Positions 16,358 through 25,417 are shown, counted from the stretch's first letter. The stretch: 64,000 nucleotides of DNA from Streptomyces roseoviridis (GCF_039535235.1 NZ_BAAAWU010000001.1:4836001-4900000), one strand, 5' to 3'. Numbers and translations are program-made. Notes: generated by a model not told the origin, from the letters alone.

Positions 16358-16633
16358 TCAGCCGTAGACGATCCGGCGCAGCTGCCGGAGGGAGAGCTCC
16401 GGCGGCGCCACGGCGCGGTGCGGCAGCTCGGCCGCGATCCGCTCGAAGATCTCGGCGTTCACCGAGCCGCCGGACTGGAGTTCGCGGTGGCGGCGCCGGA
16501 CGAACTCCTCGGTCGACTCGTCGAAGTACGCCAGCACGTCGAGCACCACCCGGGCGGCCTCACCGCGCTGGAGCGCGGTGCTGCGGACCAGATGGTCGAT
16601 GAGGTCGTCGTGCGACGGTCGGCGTTCGAGCAC
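16358..16633 (-). CDS. small conserved protein upstream of glmS, function unknown
   Basis: This 91-residue, mostly helical soluble protein has no signal or membrane segment. It contains a charged run (YFDESTEEFVRRRHRELQ) and ends LSLRQLRRIVYG. I recognise no domain. The GTG at 16633 has no convincing ribosome site, so it may be leaderless or start a little downstream. Its position directly ahead of glmS suggests co-transcription. Confidence 0.75.
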   Translation of the reverse strand: MLERRPSHDDLIDHLVRSTALQRGEAARVVLDVLAYFDESTEEFVRRRHRELQSGGSVNAEIFERIAAELPHRAVAPPELSLRQLRRIVYG

Positions 16634-16673
16634 CCGTGAATACTGAGGGGTATCGCAGGTTCATTGCAAGAAT

Positions 16674-16693
16674 CCTGCCCGATATCGGGCAGG
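16674..16693. promoter_or_regulatory. perfect 20-bp palindrome between glmS operon and hexosaminidase gene
   Basis: CCTGCCCGATATCGGGCAGG is its own reverse complement. It lies 41 bases upstream of the small glmS-partner gene and about 130 bases upstream of the hexosaminidase start, so it could control either or both divergent genes. No regulator is adjacent. Confidence 0.7.
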
Positions 16694-16725
16694 TGCGGTC
16701 TTGATCACGCCGCCGGATGGGCTAA

Positions 16726-16740
16726 TTGGTCTACACCTTG
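16726..16740. promoter_or_regulatory. candidate DasR-responsive element (dre)
   Basis: TTGGTCTACACCTTG contains TGGTCTACACCT, which matches 10 of 12 positions of the dre core TGGTCTAGACCA. It lies about 90 bases upstream of a GH20 hexosaminidase gene, the kind of target expected for the GlcNAc-responsive repressor DasR. Confidence 0.6.
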
Positions 16741-16825
16741 ACCGCAGGAGGGGCACACGGTACGCATGGTGACCGTTCGGACACGACCTGCTCGCCACCG
16801 CACTCCCCATCGAAGGGACCTGCCC

Positions 16826-18451
16826 GTGAGACAGCGCAGCACGTTTCCGCGCCTCCTCCGCCCCCGCCTCCTGCGCCCGCTCCTCCTGCTCGCCGCCGGC
16901 CTCTCGGCCCTCGGCGCGACGACCGCCCCGCCACCCGCGCCCGCCCCGGCCGCCGGCGTGACGCCGCTCGGCGCCGTCATCCCCGCCCCCGCCTCCGTCA
17001 CCCCCGGCGGAGCGCCGTACACGCTCACCCGCACCACCGCCGTCCGCGTCGACTCCGCCGACCGCGAGGTCCGCGACATCGGCCGCTACCTCGCCGGACT
17101 GCTCCGCCCCTCCACCGGCTACCCGCTGCCCGTCGTCGACGACGACGCGGCCCGCGGCGGCATCCTGCTCCGGCTCGACCGGGCCGCCACCGCCCTCGGC
17201 GACGAGGGATACGAACTGCGCTCCGCCCGCGCCGGGGTGACCCTCACCGCCCGCGCGCCCGCCGGACTCTTCCGCGGCGTGCAGACCCTGCGCCAGCAGC
17301 TCCCCGCGGCCGTGGAGAAGCGGACCGTGCAGCCCGGCCCCTGGCGGATCGCGGGCGGCACCGTCACCGACACCCCGCGCTACGCCTACCGGGGCGCCAT
17401 GCTCGACGTCTCCCGCCACTTCTTCACCGTCGAGCAGGTCAAGCGGTACATCGACCAGCTCGCCCTCTACAAGATCAACAAACTGCACCTCCACCTGAGC
17501 GACGACCAGGGCTGGCGCATCGCCATCGACTCCTGGCCCCGGCTCACCACCCACGGCGGCTCCACCCAGGTCGGCGGCGGCCCCGGCGGCTTCTACACCA
17601 AGGACGACTACCGCGAGATCGTCCGCTACGCCGCCTCCCGCCACCAGGAGGTCGTCCCCGAGATCGACATGCCCGGCCACACCAACGCGGCCCTCTCCTC
17701 CTACGCCGAACTCAACTGCGACGGCGTCGCCCCTCCCCTCTACACGGGCACGGAGGTCGGCTTCAGCACCCTGTGCGTGCGGAAGGAGATCACGTACGAC
17801 TTCGTGGACGACGTGATCCGCGAGCTGGCCGCGCTCACCCCCGGCCGCTACCTCCACATCGGCGGCGACGAGGCGCACTCCACCAGCCACGCCGACTACC
17901 TCGCCTTCATGGACCGGGTGCAGCCGGTGGTCGCGAAGTACGGCAAGACCGTCATCGGCTGGCACCAGCTCACCGGCGCCCGGCCCGCACCCGGCGCCCT
18001 CGCCCAGTACTGGGGCCTGGACCGCACCTCGGCGGCGGAGAAGGAACAGGTCGCGGCGGCCGCACGGGCGGGGACGCGGCTGATCCTCTCCCCGGCCGAC
18101 CGGGCCTACCTCGACATGAAGTACGACAAGGACACCCCGCTCGGCCTGTCCTGGGCCGGATACGTGGACGTGCGCCGCTCCTACGACTGGAACCCCGGCG
18201 CGTACCTGGCCGGAGTGCCGGAGACGGCCGTCGCGGGTGTCGAAGCGCCCCTGTGGACCGAGACGCTCTCCACGAGCACCCACCTCGACACGATGGCCTT
18301 CCCGCGCCTGCCGGGCGTGGCCGAACTGGGCTGGTCACCGGCGGCCACGCACGACTGGGAGGCGTACCGGCTGCGCCTCGCGGCGCAGGGGCCCCGGTTC
18401 GAGGCGCTGGGGATCGCGTACCACCGCTCGGCGCAGGTGCCGTGGGAGTAG
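16826..18451 (+). CDS. secreted GH20 beta-N-acetylhexosaminidase
   Basis: This 541-residue enzyme removes terminal GlcNAc from chitooligosaccharides outside the cell. It has an Arg-rich signal peptide (1-45), a GH20b alpha/beta domain (about 50-180) and a GH20 barrel (about 185-541). The catalytic Asp348-Glu349 pair sits in HIGGDEAHS, as in the S. plicatus enzyme that works through substrate-assisted catalysis. Other motifs are HLHLSDDQGWR and PEIDMPGHTNAAL. The GTG at 16826 has GAAGGGA upstream; earlier in-frame codons would spoil the signal peptide. The DasR-like site upstream suggests induction by GlcNAc or chitin. Confidence 0.95.
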   Translation: MRQRSTFPRLLRPRLLRPLLLLAAGLSALGATTAPPPAPAPAAGVTPLGAVIPAPASVTPGGAPYTLTRTTAVRVDSADREVRDIGRYLAGLLRPSTGYPLPVVDDDAARGGILLRLDRAATALGDEGYELRSARAGVTLTARAPAGLFRGVQTLRQQLPAAVEKRTVQPGPWRIAGGTVTDTPRYAYRGAMLDVSRHFFTVEQVKRYIDQLALYKINKLHLHLSDDQGWRIAIDSWPRLTTHGGSTQVGGGPGGFYTKDDYREIVRYAASRHQEVVPEIDMPGHTNAALSSYAELNCDGVAPPLYTGTEVGFSTLCVRKEITYDFVDDVIRELAALTPGRYLHIGGDEAHSTSHADYLAFMDRVQPVVAKYGKTVIGWHQLTGARPAPGALAQYWGLDRTSAAEKEQVAAAARAGTRLILSPADRAYLDMKYDKDTPLGLSWAGYVDVRRSYDWNPGAYLAGVPETAVAGVEAPLWTETLSTSTHLDTMAFPRLPGVAELGWSPAATHDWEAYRLRLAAQGPRFEALGIAYHRSAQVPWE

Positions 18452-18538
18452 GCCGACGGGCCCGCAGGCCGGCGTACCGGTAGACCGGTTGGCCCGACTG
18501 TGGGTGCGGGGCGGGGCGGCGGTGCGGAGACTGTCGGC

Positions 18539-19480
18539 ATGACCGAGCCGAAGGAGGAGCCGTCCCGCCCGGACACGCCGCCGCCTCCGCCGTCGCCGAT
18601 GACGTCGCTCCTCGGCAAGGCGGCGTACGTGGTGGCGCCGGGGACGGCCGTCATCGGCCTGCTGTACTACTTCGGCAGCGTGTACACCGACGCCTATTAC
18701 GCGAGCTTCGGTGTGCCGGCGGCCGACCTCCAGCTTTCCGTCCAGGCCTACCTGGCCAGGAGCCCGGAGGCGATCTTCGGTCCGGTGTGGTTCCTGCTGG
18801 TGTGCGGACTGGTCGTCCTGCTGGTGCTCGGACGGGTCGGCCATGTGCTGGCCCGTCCGGGACGAGCGCGCCTGCGCCGAACGGTGTGCCGATGGCTCCT
18901 CGCCGTGGGCCTGCTGATGGCGATGCTGGGGTTTCCGGTCTTCTTCGGGCGGGAGATCTGGGTACCGCTTCCCAAGAGCTGGTGGGGGACCGAGTACGTC
19001 CCGATCCTCGTCGTGGCCCTGGGGGCCACCCTGGCCTTCTTCGCCGTGCAGCAGCGTCTGCAGCGGAGCGCGAACGCCCCGGACCGACACGACGAGACCG
19101 CCGACCGGATGTGGGCCGGAGGCGGCGCCCTGCTGATCGGGCTGCTGGCCATGAGCCTGTTCTTCGGCATGACCCGGTACGTGGGTGACGCCGGGGAGAT
19201 CGACGCGTGGACGGCCAAGGAAGGCGGTCACGCCGAGAGCCTGCGCGTGGTCGTCTACTCGCGCATCCCGCTGACGCACGACGCGAAGCACATCACGTAC
19301 CGGGACGTCGGGACCGCGAAGGGCCCCTACCGGCACCAGTACCGGGGATTCCGCCTGCTCGTGAAGTCCCCGTCCCGCTTCTACCTGGTGTCCCACGCCT
19401 CGCGGAGCCAGGACCACCTGACGGTCGTCCTGCCCGACGACGACTCCGTGCGGGTGGCCCTGACCTCGTCCGTCAGGTGA
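18539..19480 (+). CDS. integral membrane protein of unknown function
   Basis: This 313-residue protein has a Pro-rich cytoplasmic N-terminus (1-22), about five hydrophobic segments (roughly 33-55, 82-103, 120-138, 152-170 and 195-212) and a C-terminal soluble domain of about 95 residues, probably outside the membrane. I recognise no family. The ATG at 18539 fits a start just before the Pro-rich segment. Its stop overlaps the convergent lipoprotein gene by eight bases. Confidence 0.7.
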   Translation: MTEPKEEPSRPDTPPPPPSPMTSLLGKAAYVVAPGTAVIGLLYYFGSVYTDAYYASFGVPAADLQLSVQAYLARSPEAIFGPVWFLLVCGLVVLLVLGRVGHVLARPGRARLRRTVCRWLLAVGLLMAMLGFPVFFGREIWVPLPKSWWGTEYVPILVVALGATLAFFAVQQRLQRSANAPDRHDETADRMWAGGGALLIGLLAMSLFFGMTRYVGDAGEIDAWTAKEGGHAESLRVVVYSRIPLTHDAKHITYRDVGTAKGPYRHQYRGFRLLVKSPSRFYLVSHASRSQDHLTVVLPDDDSVRVALTSSVR

Positions 19481-20078
19481 TGTCGGTGTCCGGGGACGGG
19501 TCGGTGTCGGTGTCGGTGTCCGGGTCAGTGGTCTCGGTCGGGGTCGTGTCGGTGGGGAGCGGACTCTCGCTCGTCGGCGACCCGGTGTCCGTGGGGCCGT
19601 CGCCGACCGCTTCCCCGGAGTAGGGCACGACGACCGCCGTGCCTCCGCTCTCGAAGGTCATCTCTCCGGAGAAGGACCCCTCTTCGAGGGGGGTCACGTC
19701 GAGATTCATCACACAGCTCCCGCCTCCGGGCAGCACCTCGGGACAGGTGCCGCGATCCGCCTGCGCCAGCGTCTTGTGATCGTTCGGCGCCGCACGGGGA
19801 GTCCCGAGGGGCACGGACCCGTCGGAGGTGTTCCTGACGTGCACCGGCACGCGCTTCTTCTCGCGCACCTTCGCGGTCGGCACGTGGGCCGGGGCGGCCT
19901 GGCCGCCACCGCCGGGGAAGAGCTCCGCCGTGCCGCCCGGCTCCGCGCTTCCCGTCGGGGTCTGCGTGGTCTCCGTCGGGCCGTCCGGCGTACCGGATCC
20001 GCCCCCGCACCCGGCCACCCCCGCAAGGGCCACCGCCAGTGCCGTACCCACGAGCCCCCGCGCGATTCGAGTCATCAC
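19473..20078 (-). CDS. putative lipoprotein
   Basis: This 201-residue exported protein has a lipobox (LAGVAGC, Cys about 24), a Gly/Thr/Pro-rich linker, and a small beta-rich domain (about 65-155) with a Cys pair (TCPEVLPGGGSCVMNL) that may form a disulfide. A repetitive Asp-Thr tail (DTDTDTDPSPDTD) ends it. The domain resembles bacterial Ig-like/ASPM-type folds only loosely. The start is GTG 20078 or ATG 20075; neither has a strong ribosome site. Confidence 0.7.
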   Translation of the reverse strand: MMTRIARGLVGTALAVALAGVAGCGGGSGTPDGPTETTQTPTGSAEPGGTAELFPGGGGQAAPAHVPTAKVREKKRVPVHVRNTSDGSVPLGTPRAAPNDHKTLAQADRGTCPEVLPGGGSCVMNLDVTPLEEGSFSGEMTFESGGTAVVVPYSGEAVGDGPTDTGSPTSESPLPTDTTPTETTDPDTDTDTDPSPDTDIT

Positions 20079-20171
20079 CCGGCCAAGCTGGCACAGCCAC
20101 CGCCGGTAGTCGACGAGCCCGGCCCCGTGACACAGGGTGATCGCCCGAACGGCGGGGAGCGGTCGCGCGCA

Positions 20172-20219
20172 AGAGCGGGCGCACTTCCGAGGGACCGTCC
20201 TCGGGAGTGCGCCCGCTCT
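20172..20219. terminator. hairpin downstream of desD
   Basis: AGAGCGGGCGCACT pairs perfectly with AGTGCGCCCGCTCT, and the inner TCCGAGG/CCTCGGGA pairs with a one-base bulge. It lies 46 bases past the desD stop on the minus strand. Confidence 0.8.
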
Positions 20220-20264
20220 GGATGCTGCCGGCCGGCGAGGGCCTGGGGACGCCGGCCGGCGGTC

Positions 20265-22049
20265 TCAGTGGGCGAACCGCGCGATCGGGTTCACCAGGTC
20301 GCCGACCAGTTGGAGCGCCGCCGACGGGTCGGCCAGGTCGACCATCTGGCGGTTGTTGCGCAGCTGGAGCCGGTTGAGCGCCGACAGGGCGAAGGTCTCC
20401 GTGAACATGTCGTACTGCGCGAAGCGGTCCGCCAGCTCCGGCTTGGAGTCCTGGTAGTCCTTCACGCACTCGGCGACCGTCCCCCAGAACTCGTCCTCGC
20501 CGACGACGCCCTCGGCGGCCAGGGTCGCGCCCAGGAAGCGGAGGAAGCAGTCGAAGACGTCCGTGAAGACGGACAGCAGCTTCATGTCCTCGGGGACCTC
20601 GGCGCGGATCCGCTCCACCGCGGGCGGGAGCACCGCGTCGGGGTCCATGACGCAGATCTCCTCGGCGATGTCCTTGAAGATCGCGCGGGCGACGGCGCCC
20701 CGCTCGTCGAGGACGAGGATCACGTTCTCGCCGTGCGGCATGTAGACCAGGTCGTACGCGTAGAAGCAGTGCAGCACCGGCAGCAGGTAGGCGTCCAGGT
20801 AGCCGCGCAGCCACTCGGCCGGGGCGAGGCCCGACTCCTTGATCAGGGCGCCGGCGAAGGACGCACCCGCGTGGTCGACGTGCAGCAGCGAGGCCATGGT
20901 CGCGAGCCGCTCGCCCTCGGCGAGGGACGCGACCGGCGACTCGCGCCACAGGGCGGCCAGCATCTTGCGGTAGGGGGAGTAGCGGTCGGTGGCGGCCTCG
21001 TACTCCAGGTGCCGGTAGCCGACCGCCGCCCGCTCGCGGATGATCGAGAAGCGGGCCGCCTTCAGGACGGAGTCGGCCTCGATCAGCCCCGCCAGCCAGT
21101 CGTTGATGGCCGGCGTGGCCTCCATGTAGGCGGCGGACAGGCCCCGCATGAAGCCCATGTTGAGGACGGACAGGGCCGTCTTCACGTAGTGCTTGGCGGG
21201 GTCGGAGGTGTTGAAGAAGGTACGGATGGACTGCTGCGCCAGGTAGGCGTCGTCGCCCTCGCCCAGGTAGACGAGCCGCTGCTGGGCGACCTCGGCGGCG
21301 AAGGTGACGGACAGCTTGTTCCACCACTGCCAGGGGTGGACCGGCACCAGCAGGTAGTCGGCGAGGTCCAGGCCCCGCTCGGCGAGGGTGGCGGCGAAGC
21401 CGTCGACGGCCTTGTCGCCGAGCTCGGCGCGGATGAACGCCTCGTACTCGATGCCGGCACCGGCGGTGAAGGTGGTGCGGTCGCGGTGCGCGGCCAGCCA
21501 CACCAGGTGGATCGGGGCGGCCGCCTCGGGGGCGTAGGCGCGGTACTCGTCGACGCCGAAGCCGAGCCGGCCGTTGTTGGCGACGAAGCAGGGGTGGCCC
21601 TCGGTCATCCCGGTCTCGATCGCCTGGAAGCCGGACCGGGCCAGTTCGGCGGCGGTGACGCGCGGCTTGGTCGCCTTGTACGCGGTGCCGGCGAGGGTGG
21701 AGGAGATCTCCTCCAGGTAGACCGGCAGGATCTCGTCGCTCAGGCCGAGCGAGCCGCGCAGCTCGGTGATGAACTGCAGGGCGTCGAGCGGGAGCTGCTC
21801 GTCGCCGCGGTGGCGGCTGATGGACTCCGGGTAGACCTGCCAGTGGTCGAGGGCGAACCGGTCGGCGGTGAAGCGGTACTCGGTGCGGCCGTCGTCGCTG
21901 AGGACCCGGTAGCGGCTGTCGCCGAGCTCCTGCGGGTCGAGCAGGCGCTCGTGGGTGAACTCGGCGAGGCCCTTGCGGATCAGGGCGCGGTTGGCGTCGG
22001 CCCAGCGCTCGGGGGTGAGGTGGGCGACGGGGTCGGTGAAGGTGCTCAC
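20265..22049 (-). CDS. desD: desferrioxamine synthetase DesD (NIS synthetase)
   Basis: This ATP-dependent IucA/IucC-type synthetase condenses and macrocyclises N-hydroxy-N-succinyl (or acetyl) cadaverine units into desferrioxamine E/B. Its 594 residues are the family length. Visible blocks are EGHPCFVANNGRLGF (ATP-grasp-like NTP motif), LVPVHPWQW, and the C-terminal ferric-iron-transporter-like region with GENVILVLDERG. GTG overlaps the desC stop (GTGA), with GGGAG six bases upstream. It is the last gene of desABCD. Confidence 0.97.
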   Translation of the reverse strand: MSTFTDPVAHLTPERWADANRALIRKGLAEFTHERLLDPQELGDSRYRVLSDDGRTEYRFTADRFALDHWQVYPESISRHRGDEQLPLDALQFITELRGSLGLSDEILPVYLEEISSTLAGTAYKATKPRVTAAELARSGFQAIETGMTEGHPCFVANNGRLGFGVDEYRAYAPEAAAPIHLVWLAAHRDRTTFTAGAGIEYEAFIRAELGDKAVDGFAATLAERGLDLADYLLVPVHPWQWWNKLSVTFAAEVAQQRLVYLGEGDDAYLAQQSIRTFFNTSDPAKHYVKTALSVLNMGFMRGLSAAYMEATPAINDWLAGLIEADSVLKAARFSIIRERAAVGYRHLEYEAATDRYSPYRKMLAALWRESPVASLAEGERLATMASLLHVDHAGASFAGALIKESGLAPAEWLRGYLDAYLLPVLHCFYAYDLVYMPHGENVILVLDERGAVARAIFKDIAEEICVMDPDAVLPPAVERIRAEVPEDMKLLSVFTDVFDCFLRFLGATLAAEGVVGEDEFWGTVAECVKDYQDSKPELADRFAQYDMFTETFALSALNRLQLRNNRQMVDLADPSAALQLVGDLVNPIARFAH

Positions 22050-22585
22050 GCGGCGACTCCCACGGCGGCCTCGAACTGGGCGCGGGTGCAGAAGCTCAGC
22101 AGGGCCTTCTTCTCCGGCTTCTGGATCTCGCGGTCGGGCACGAAGCCGACGGCCTCGTTGAGCGCGTGGACGGCGGTGTTGCGGACGTCCGGCTCGACGA
22201 CCACGCGCGCGGTGGCCGGGTCGGCGAACAGCTCGGCCATGACGGCGGTGATCACCCGGCGGGTGAAGCCGTGCACCGGGGTGTCGGTGGGGGCGACGAG
22301 GAAGTGCATGCCGACGTCGCCGGGCTGCGCCTCGTAGAGCCCGACGAGCTCGACCTTCGCGGGGTCGTAGCGCTCCATGAGGAAGGCGGGCTCGCCGTCC
22401 ACGCTGCCTATGAAGGCGTCGTGGTGCGGGTTGGCGGCGATCGCCATGTACTCGCGCTCGACGTCCTGGAGCTTGAAGCCCTGCATCATCCAGAAGGCGG
22501 CCTTGGGGTCGGTGACCCAGGGGTGGATCAGTTCCGCGTCCTTCAGGGGGTCGAGGGGGCGGATGCTGATGTCGTGGACGGTCAT
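22046..22585 (-). CDS. desC: desferrioxamine acyltransferase DesC
   Basis: This GNAT-fold enzyme of 179 residues transfers succinyl or acetyl from CoA to N-hydroxycadaverine. It belongs to the IucB/siderophore-acyltransferase group, with PFAM-typical motifs GDVGMHFLVAPTDTP and VVVEPDVRNTAVHALNEAVGF. The ATG overlaps the desB stop (ATGA), and its own stop overlaps desD (GTGA), so the three are translationally coupled. Confidence 0.96.
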   Translation of the reverse strand: MTVHDISIRPLDPLKDAELIHPWVTDPKAAFWMMQGFKLQDVEREYMAIAANPHHDAFIGSVDGEPAFLMERYDPAKVELVGLYEAQPGDVGMHFLVAPTDTPVHGFTRRVITAVMAELFADPATARVVVEPDVRNTAVHALNEAVGFVPDREIQKPEKKALLSFCTRAQFEAAVGVAA

Positions 22586-23865
22586 ACGGCGAACTCCTGG
22601 AACGCGATGGTCTTCTCGACGGGGTAGTACTCGCGACCCAGCATCTCTCCGATGATGTAGGCGTTCCGGTACGGGCCCATGCCCAGGTCGGGCGAGGTGA
22701 TCGAGTGGGTGTGGACGCCGGCGTTCTGCAGGAAGACCCCGCGGCCGGTGGTGTCCACCGAGTAGTTGCGGGCCACGTCGAAGCGGCCCTGGGAGTCCCA
22801 GCGGAGCCGGTCGCGGACCGGCTCCAGGAAGGCGGGGACGCTGTACTTGTAGCCGGTGGCGAGGATCAGGCCGTCGGTCTCCAGCTCGAAGTCCTTCTCC
22901 TGCTCCTCCTGGCGGAAGCCCAGCGTGTACGTGCCGCTGGTCTCGTCGTAGGCGGCGGTGTGCAGCGCGCAGTTGGTGAGCAGGCGGGTGGGGACGGGGC
23001 CGGCCAGGTTCTTCTGGTAGAGCAGGTCGAAGATGGCGTCGATGAGCTCGCCGTCGATGCCCTTGAACAGGCCCTTCTGCTCCGTCTCCAGGCGGTAGCG
23101 GGTCCGCTCGGGGAGCGCGTGGAAGTAGTCCACGTACTCGGGGGAGGTCATCTCCAGGGTGAGCTTGGTGTACTCCAGCGGGAAGAAGCGCGGGGAGCGG
23201 GTCACCCAGTTGAGCCGGTAGCCGTGGACGTCGATCTCGCTCAGCAGATCGAAATAGATCTCGGCGGCGCTCTGGCCGCTGCCGACCAGCGTGATCGTCT
23301 TCTTCTTCTGCAGCGCCTCCTTGCTGGGGAGGTAGCGCGAGTTGTGGATGAGGTCGCCGCCGAGGTCCCGGCAGGAGTCGGGGACGTACGGCGGGGTGCC
23401 GGTGCCCAGCACGAGCTTGCGGGCCCGGAACGCCTCGCCGGCCTCGGTGGTGACCACGTACTCCTGGGCGGACTCGTCGAACGCGACGGTGGAGACGGTG
23501 GTGGAGAAGCGGATCGAGGAGAGCTTCCCGGCGGCCCAGCGGCAGTAGTCGTTGTACTCGGTCCGCAGCGGATAGAAGTTCTCGCGGATGTAGAACGAGT
23601 ACAGGCGGCCCTTCTCCTTCAGGTACTGGAGGAAGGAGTAGGGGGAGGTCGGGTCGGCGAGGGTGACGAGGTCCGACATGAACGGGGTCTGGAGGTGGGC
23701 GCCCTCCAGGAACATGCCGGAGTGCCACTCGAAGTCCGGCTTGGACTCGATGAAGAGGCCGTTCAGCTCGTCGATGGGCTCGGTGAGGCAGGCGAGGCCG
23801 AGGTTGAAGGGACCGAGCCCGATGCCGATGAAGTCGTACGTGTCGGTCGTATCAGGCGTGGACAA
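22582..23865 (-). CDS. desB: cadaverine N-monooxygenase DesB
   Basis: This FAD- and NADPH-dependent N-hydroxylase makes N-hydroxycadaverine. It has 427 residues with the FAD motif GIGLGPFNLGLA (about 14-25), the NADPH motif VGSGQSAAEIYFDLL (about 195), and the C-terminal ATGYKYSVP motif of lysine/ornithine hydroxylases. The start is a rare TTG at 23865: GGGAGAG lies five bases before it and no other start precedes the FAD motif. It overlaps the end of desA by 14 bases. Confidence 0.95.
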   Translation of the reverse strand: MSTPDTTDTYDFIGIGLGPFNLGLACLTEPIDELNGLFIESKPDFEWHSGMFLEGAHLQTPFMSDLVTLADPTSPYSFLQYLKEKGRLYSFYIRENFYPLRTEYNDYCRWAAGKLSSIRFSTTVSTVAFDESAQEYVVTTEAGEAFRARKLVLGTGTPPYVPDSCRDLGGDLIHNSRYLPSKEALQKKKTITLVGSGQSAAEIYFDLLSEIDVHGYRLNWVTRSPRFFPLEYTKLTLEMTSPEYVDYFHALPERTRYRLETEQKGLFKGIDGELIDAIFDLLYQKNLAGPVPTRLLTNCALHTAAYDETSGTYTLGFRQEEQEKDFELETDGLILATGYKYSVPAFLEPVRDRLRWDSQGRFDVARNYSVDTTGRGVFLQNAGVHTHSITSPDLGMGPYRNAYIIGEMLGREYYPVEKTIAFQEFAV

Positions 23866-25291
23866 GGTTCTCTCCCAGGTACTGCTCGGCGTGGCCGGCT
23901 ATCAGATCGAGGACGGCGGCGATGTCGGCGACGGTCGTCTCGGGGTTGAGCAAGGTGAACTTGAGGTACTGCTTGCCGTCGACCTTGGTGCCGGCCACGG
24001 CGGCCTCGCCGGAGGCGAACAGGGCCTTGCGGGCGTAGAGGTTGGCGCGGTCGATGTCGGCGGGCGAGGTGACGGCCTCGGGGATGTAGCGGTAGACGAG
24101 GGTGGACAGCTGCGGCTCGACGACCACGTCGTAGCGCGGGTCGGCGGCGAGCAGTTCGAATCCGGCCCGGGCCAGGTCGCAGACCTCGTCGAAGAGCTCG
24201 CCGACGCCGTCGGCGCCCATGACGCGCAGGGTCATCCACAGCTTGAGCGCGTCGAAGCGGCGGGTGGTCTGGAGGGACTTGTCGACCTGGTTCGGAATCT
24301 GCTCGACCACCGTGCGGCGGGGGTTGAGGTAGTCCGCGTGGTACGTGGCGTGGCGCAGTGTGGAGCCGTCGCGGACCAGCACGGCCGAGGAGCTCACCGG
24401 CTGGAAGAAGGACTTGTGGTAGTCGACGGTGACGGAGTCGGCCCGCTCGATGCCGTCCAGGAGGTGGCGGCGGGTGGGCGAGGCGAGCAGGCCGCAGCCG
24501 TAGGCCGCGTCCACGTGCATCCAGGCGCCGTACTCGGCGGCCAGGGCGGCGATCTCGGGCAGCGGGTCGATGGAGCCGAAGTCGGTGGTGCCGGCGGTGG
24601 CGACGATCGCCATCGGGACCAGGCCCTCGGCGCGGCAGGTCTCCAGCTCGGCGGCGAGGAGAACGGACTGCATGCGGCGGTGGCGGTCGACCGGAATGGA
24701 GATGACGGCGTCGGCGCCGAGGCCGAGGAGGGTGGCCGACTTCTGGACGCTGAAGTGGCTGCACTCGGAGGCGAAGATCCGCAGTTTCCCGAGGTCCTTC
24801 GTGCCGGTCTCCTCGCGGGCGAGGAGCAGCGCCTGGAGGTTGGACTGGGTGCCGCCGCTGGTGAACACGCCGTCGGCGAGCGGGCCGAGGCCGATGCGGC
24901 CGGTGGTCCAGTCGATGAGCTTGCGCTCGATGAGGGTGCCGCCGGCGCTCTGGTCCCAGGTGTCCAGGGAGGAGTTGACGGCGGAGAGCACGGCCTCGCC
25001 GAGGACGGCGGGGATGACCACCGGGCAGTTGAGGTGGGCCAGGTAGCGGGGGTGGTGGAAGTAGACCGCGTCGCGGAGGTAGACGTCCTCCAGCTCGTCG
25101 AGGGCGGCGGAGGCGTCGCCGAGCGGCCGGTCGAGGTCGACGGCGTCGATGACGGGGGCGAGCTCGGCGGGGGTCACACCGGTGAACGGGCCGCGGGTGG
25201 TGGCGAGTTTCCGCGCCACGCGCTCCACACCTTCGGTGACGGAGCGTCGGTATGCCTCCGCCGTCGTGTCGTTGAGCAGGTGGGAGCGCAT
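23852..25291 (-). CDS. desA: lysine decarboxylase DesA
   Basis: This PLP group II decarboxylase makes cadaverine, the committed precursor of desferrioxamine. It has 479 residues, a Schiff-base lysine in VDYHKSFFQPVSSSA, and cofactor-contact motifs TSGGTQSNLQALLLARE and HVDAAYGCG. The ATG has GGAAGGG upstream. It is the first gene of desABCD, 62 bases after an iron box. Confidence 0.97.
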   Translation of the reverse strand: MRSHLLNDTTAEAYRRSVTEGVERVARKLATTRGPFTGVTPAELAPVIDAVDLDRPLGDASAALDELEDVYLRDAVYFHHPRYLAHLNCPVVIPAVLGEAVLSAVNSSLDTWDQSAGGTLIERKLIDWTTGRIGLGPLADGVFTSGGTQSNLQALLLAREETGTKDLGKLRIFASECSHFSVQKSATLLGLGADAVISIPVDRHRRMQSVLLAAELETCRAEGLVPMAIVATAGTTDFGSIDPLPEIAALAAEYGAWMHVDAAYGCGLLASPTRRHLLDGIERADSVTVDYHKSFFQPVSSSAVLVRDGSTLRHATYHADYLNPRRTVVEQIPNQVDKSLQTTRRFDALKLWMTLRVMGADGVGELFDEVCDLARAGFELLAADPRYDVVVEPQLSTLVYRYIPEAVTSPADIDRANLYARKALFASGEAAVAGTKVDGKQYLKFTLLNPETTVADIAAVLDLIAGHAEQYLGENLVHA

Positions 25292-25352
25292 GTGGGGCCC
25301 TTCCGGGATGAGGGGTACGCGGGCGGGGGACCGAAACCCCGCGAGGTCAAAG

Positions 25353-25371
25353 TAAGGCTAGCCTAACCTAA
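25353..25371. promoter_or_regulatory. iron box (DmdR1/DtxR-type operator) of desABCD
   Basis: The minus strand reads TTAGGTTAGGCTAGCCTTA, close to the actinobacterial consensus TTAGGTTAGSCTAACCTAA. The inner TAAGGCTAGCCTAA is nearly palindromic. Iron-loaded DmdR1 should repress here. Confidence 0.93.
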
Positions 25372-25383
25372 GTTAGATGCACA

Positions 25384-25417
25384 ACGGCCCCCCGGTCCTT
25401 GAGGACCGAGGGGCCGT
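25384..25417. terminator. hairpin downstream of desF
   Basis: A 15-base stem with one mismatch (25384-25398 with 25403-25417) closes a TTGA loop. It lies between the desF stop and the desA iron box, separating desEF from desABCD. Confidence 0.8.

Noticed and set aside
14394..16367. 657-codon plus-strand frame opposite glmS
   Set aside because: Gly/Val/Asp-rich antisense shadow of a highly conserved gene; no ribosome site or family signature.
19776..22337. 853-codon frame opposite desD and desC
   Set aside because: Antisense to well-supported siderophore genes; length is explained by high GC.
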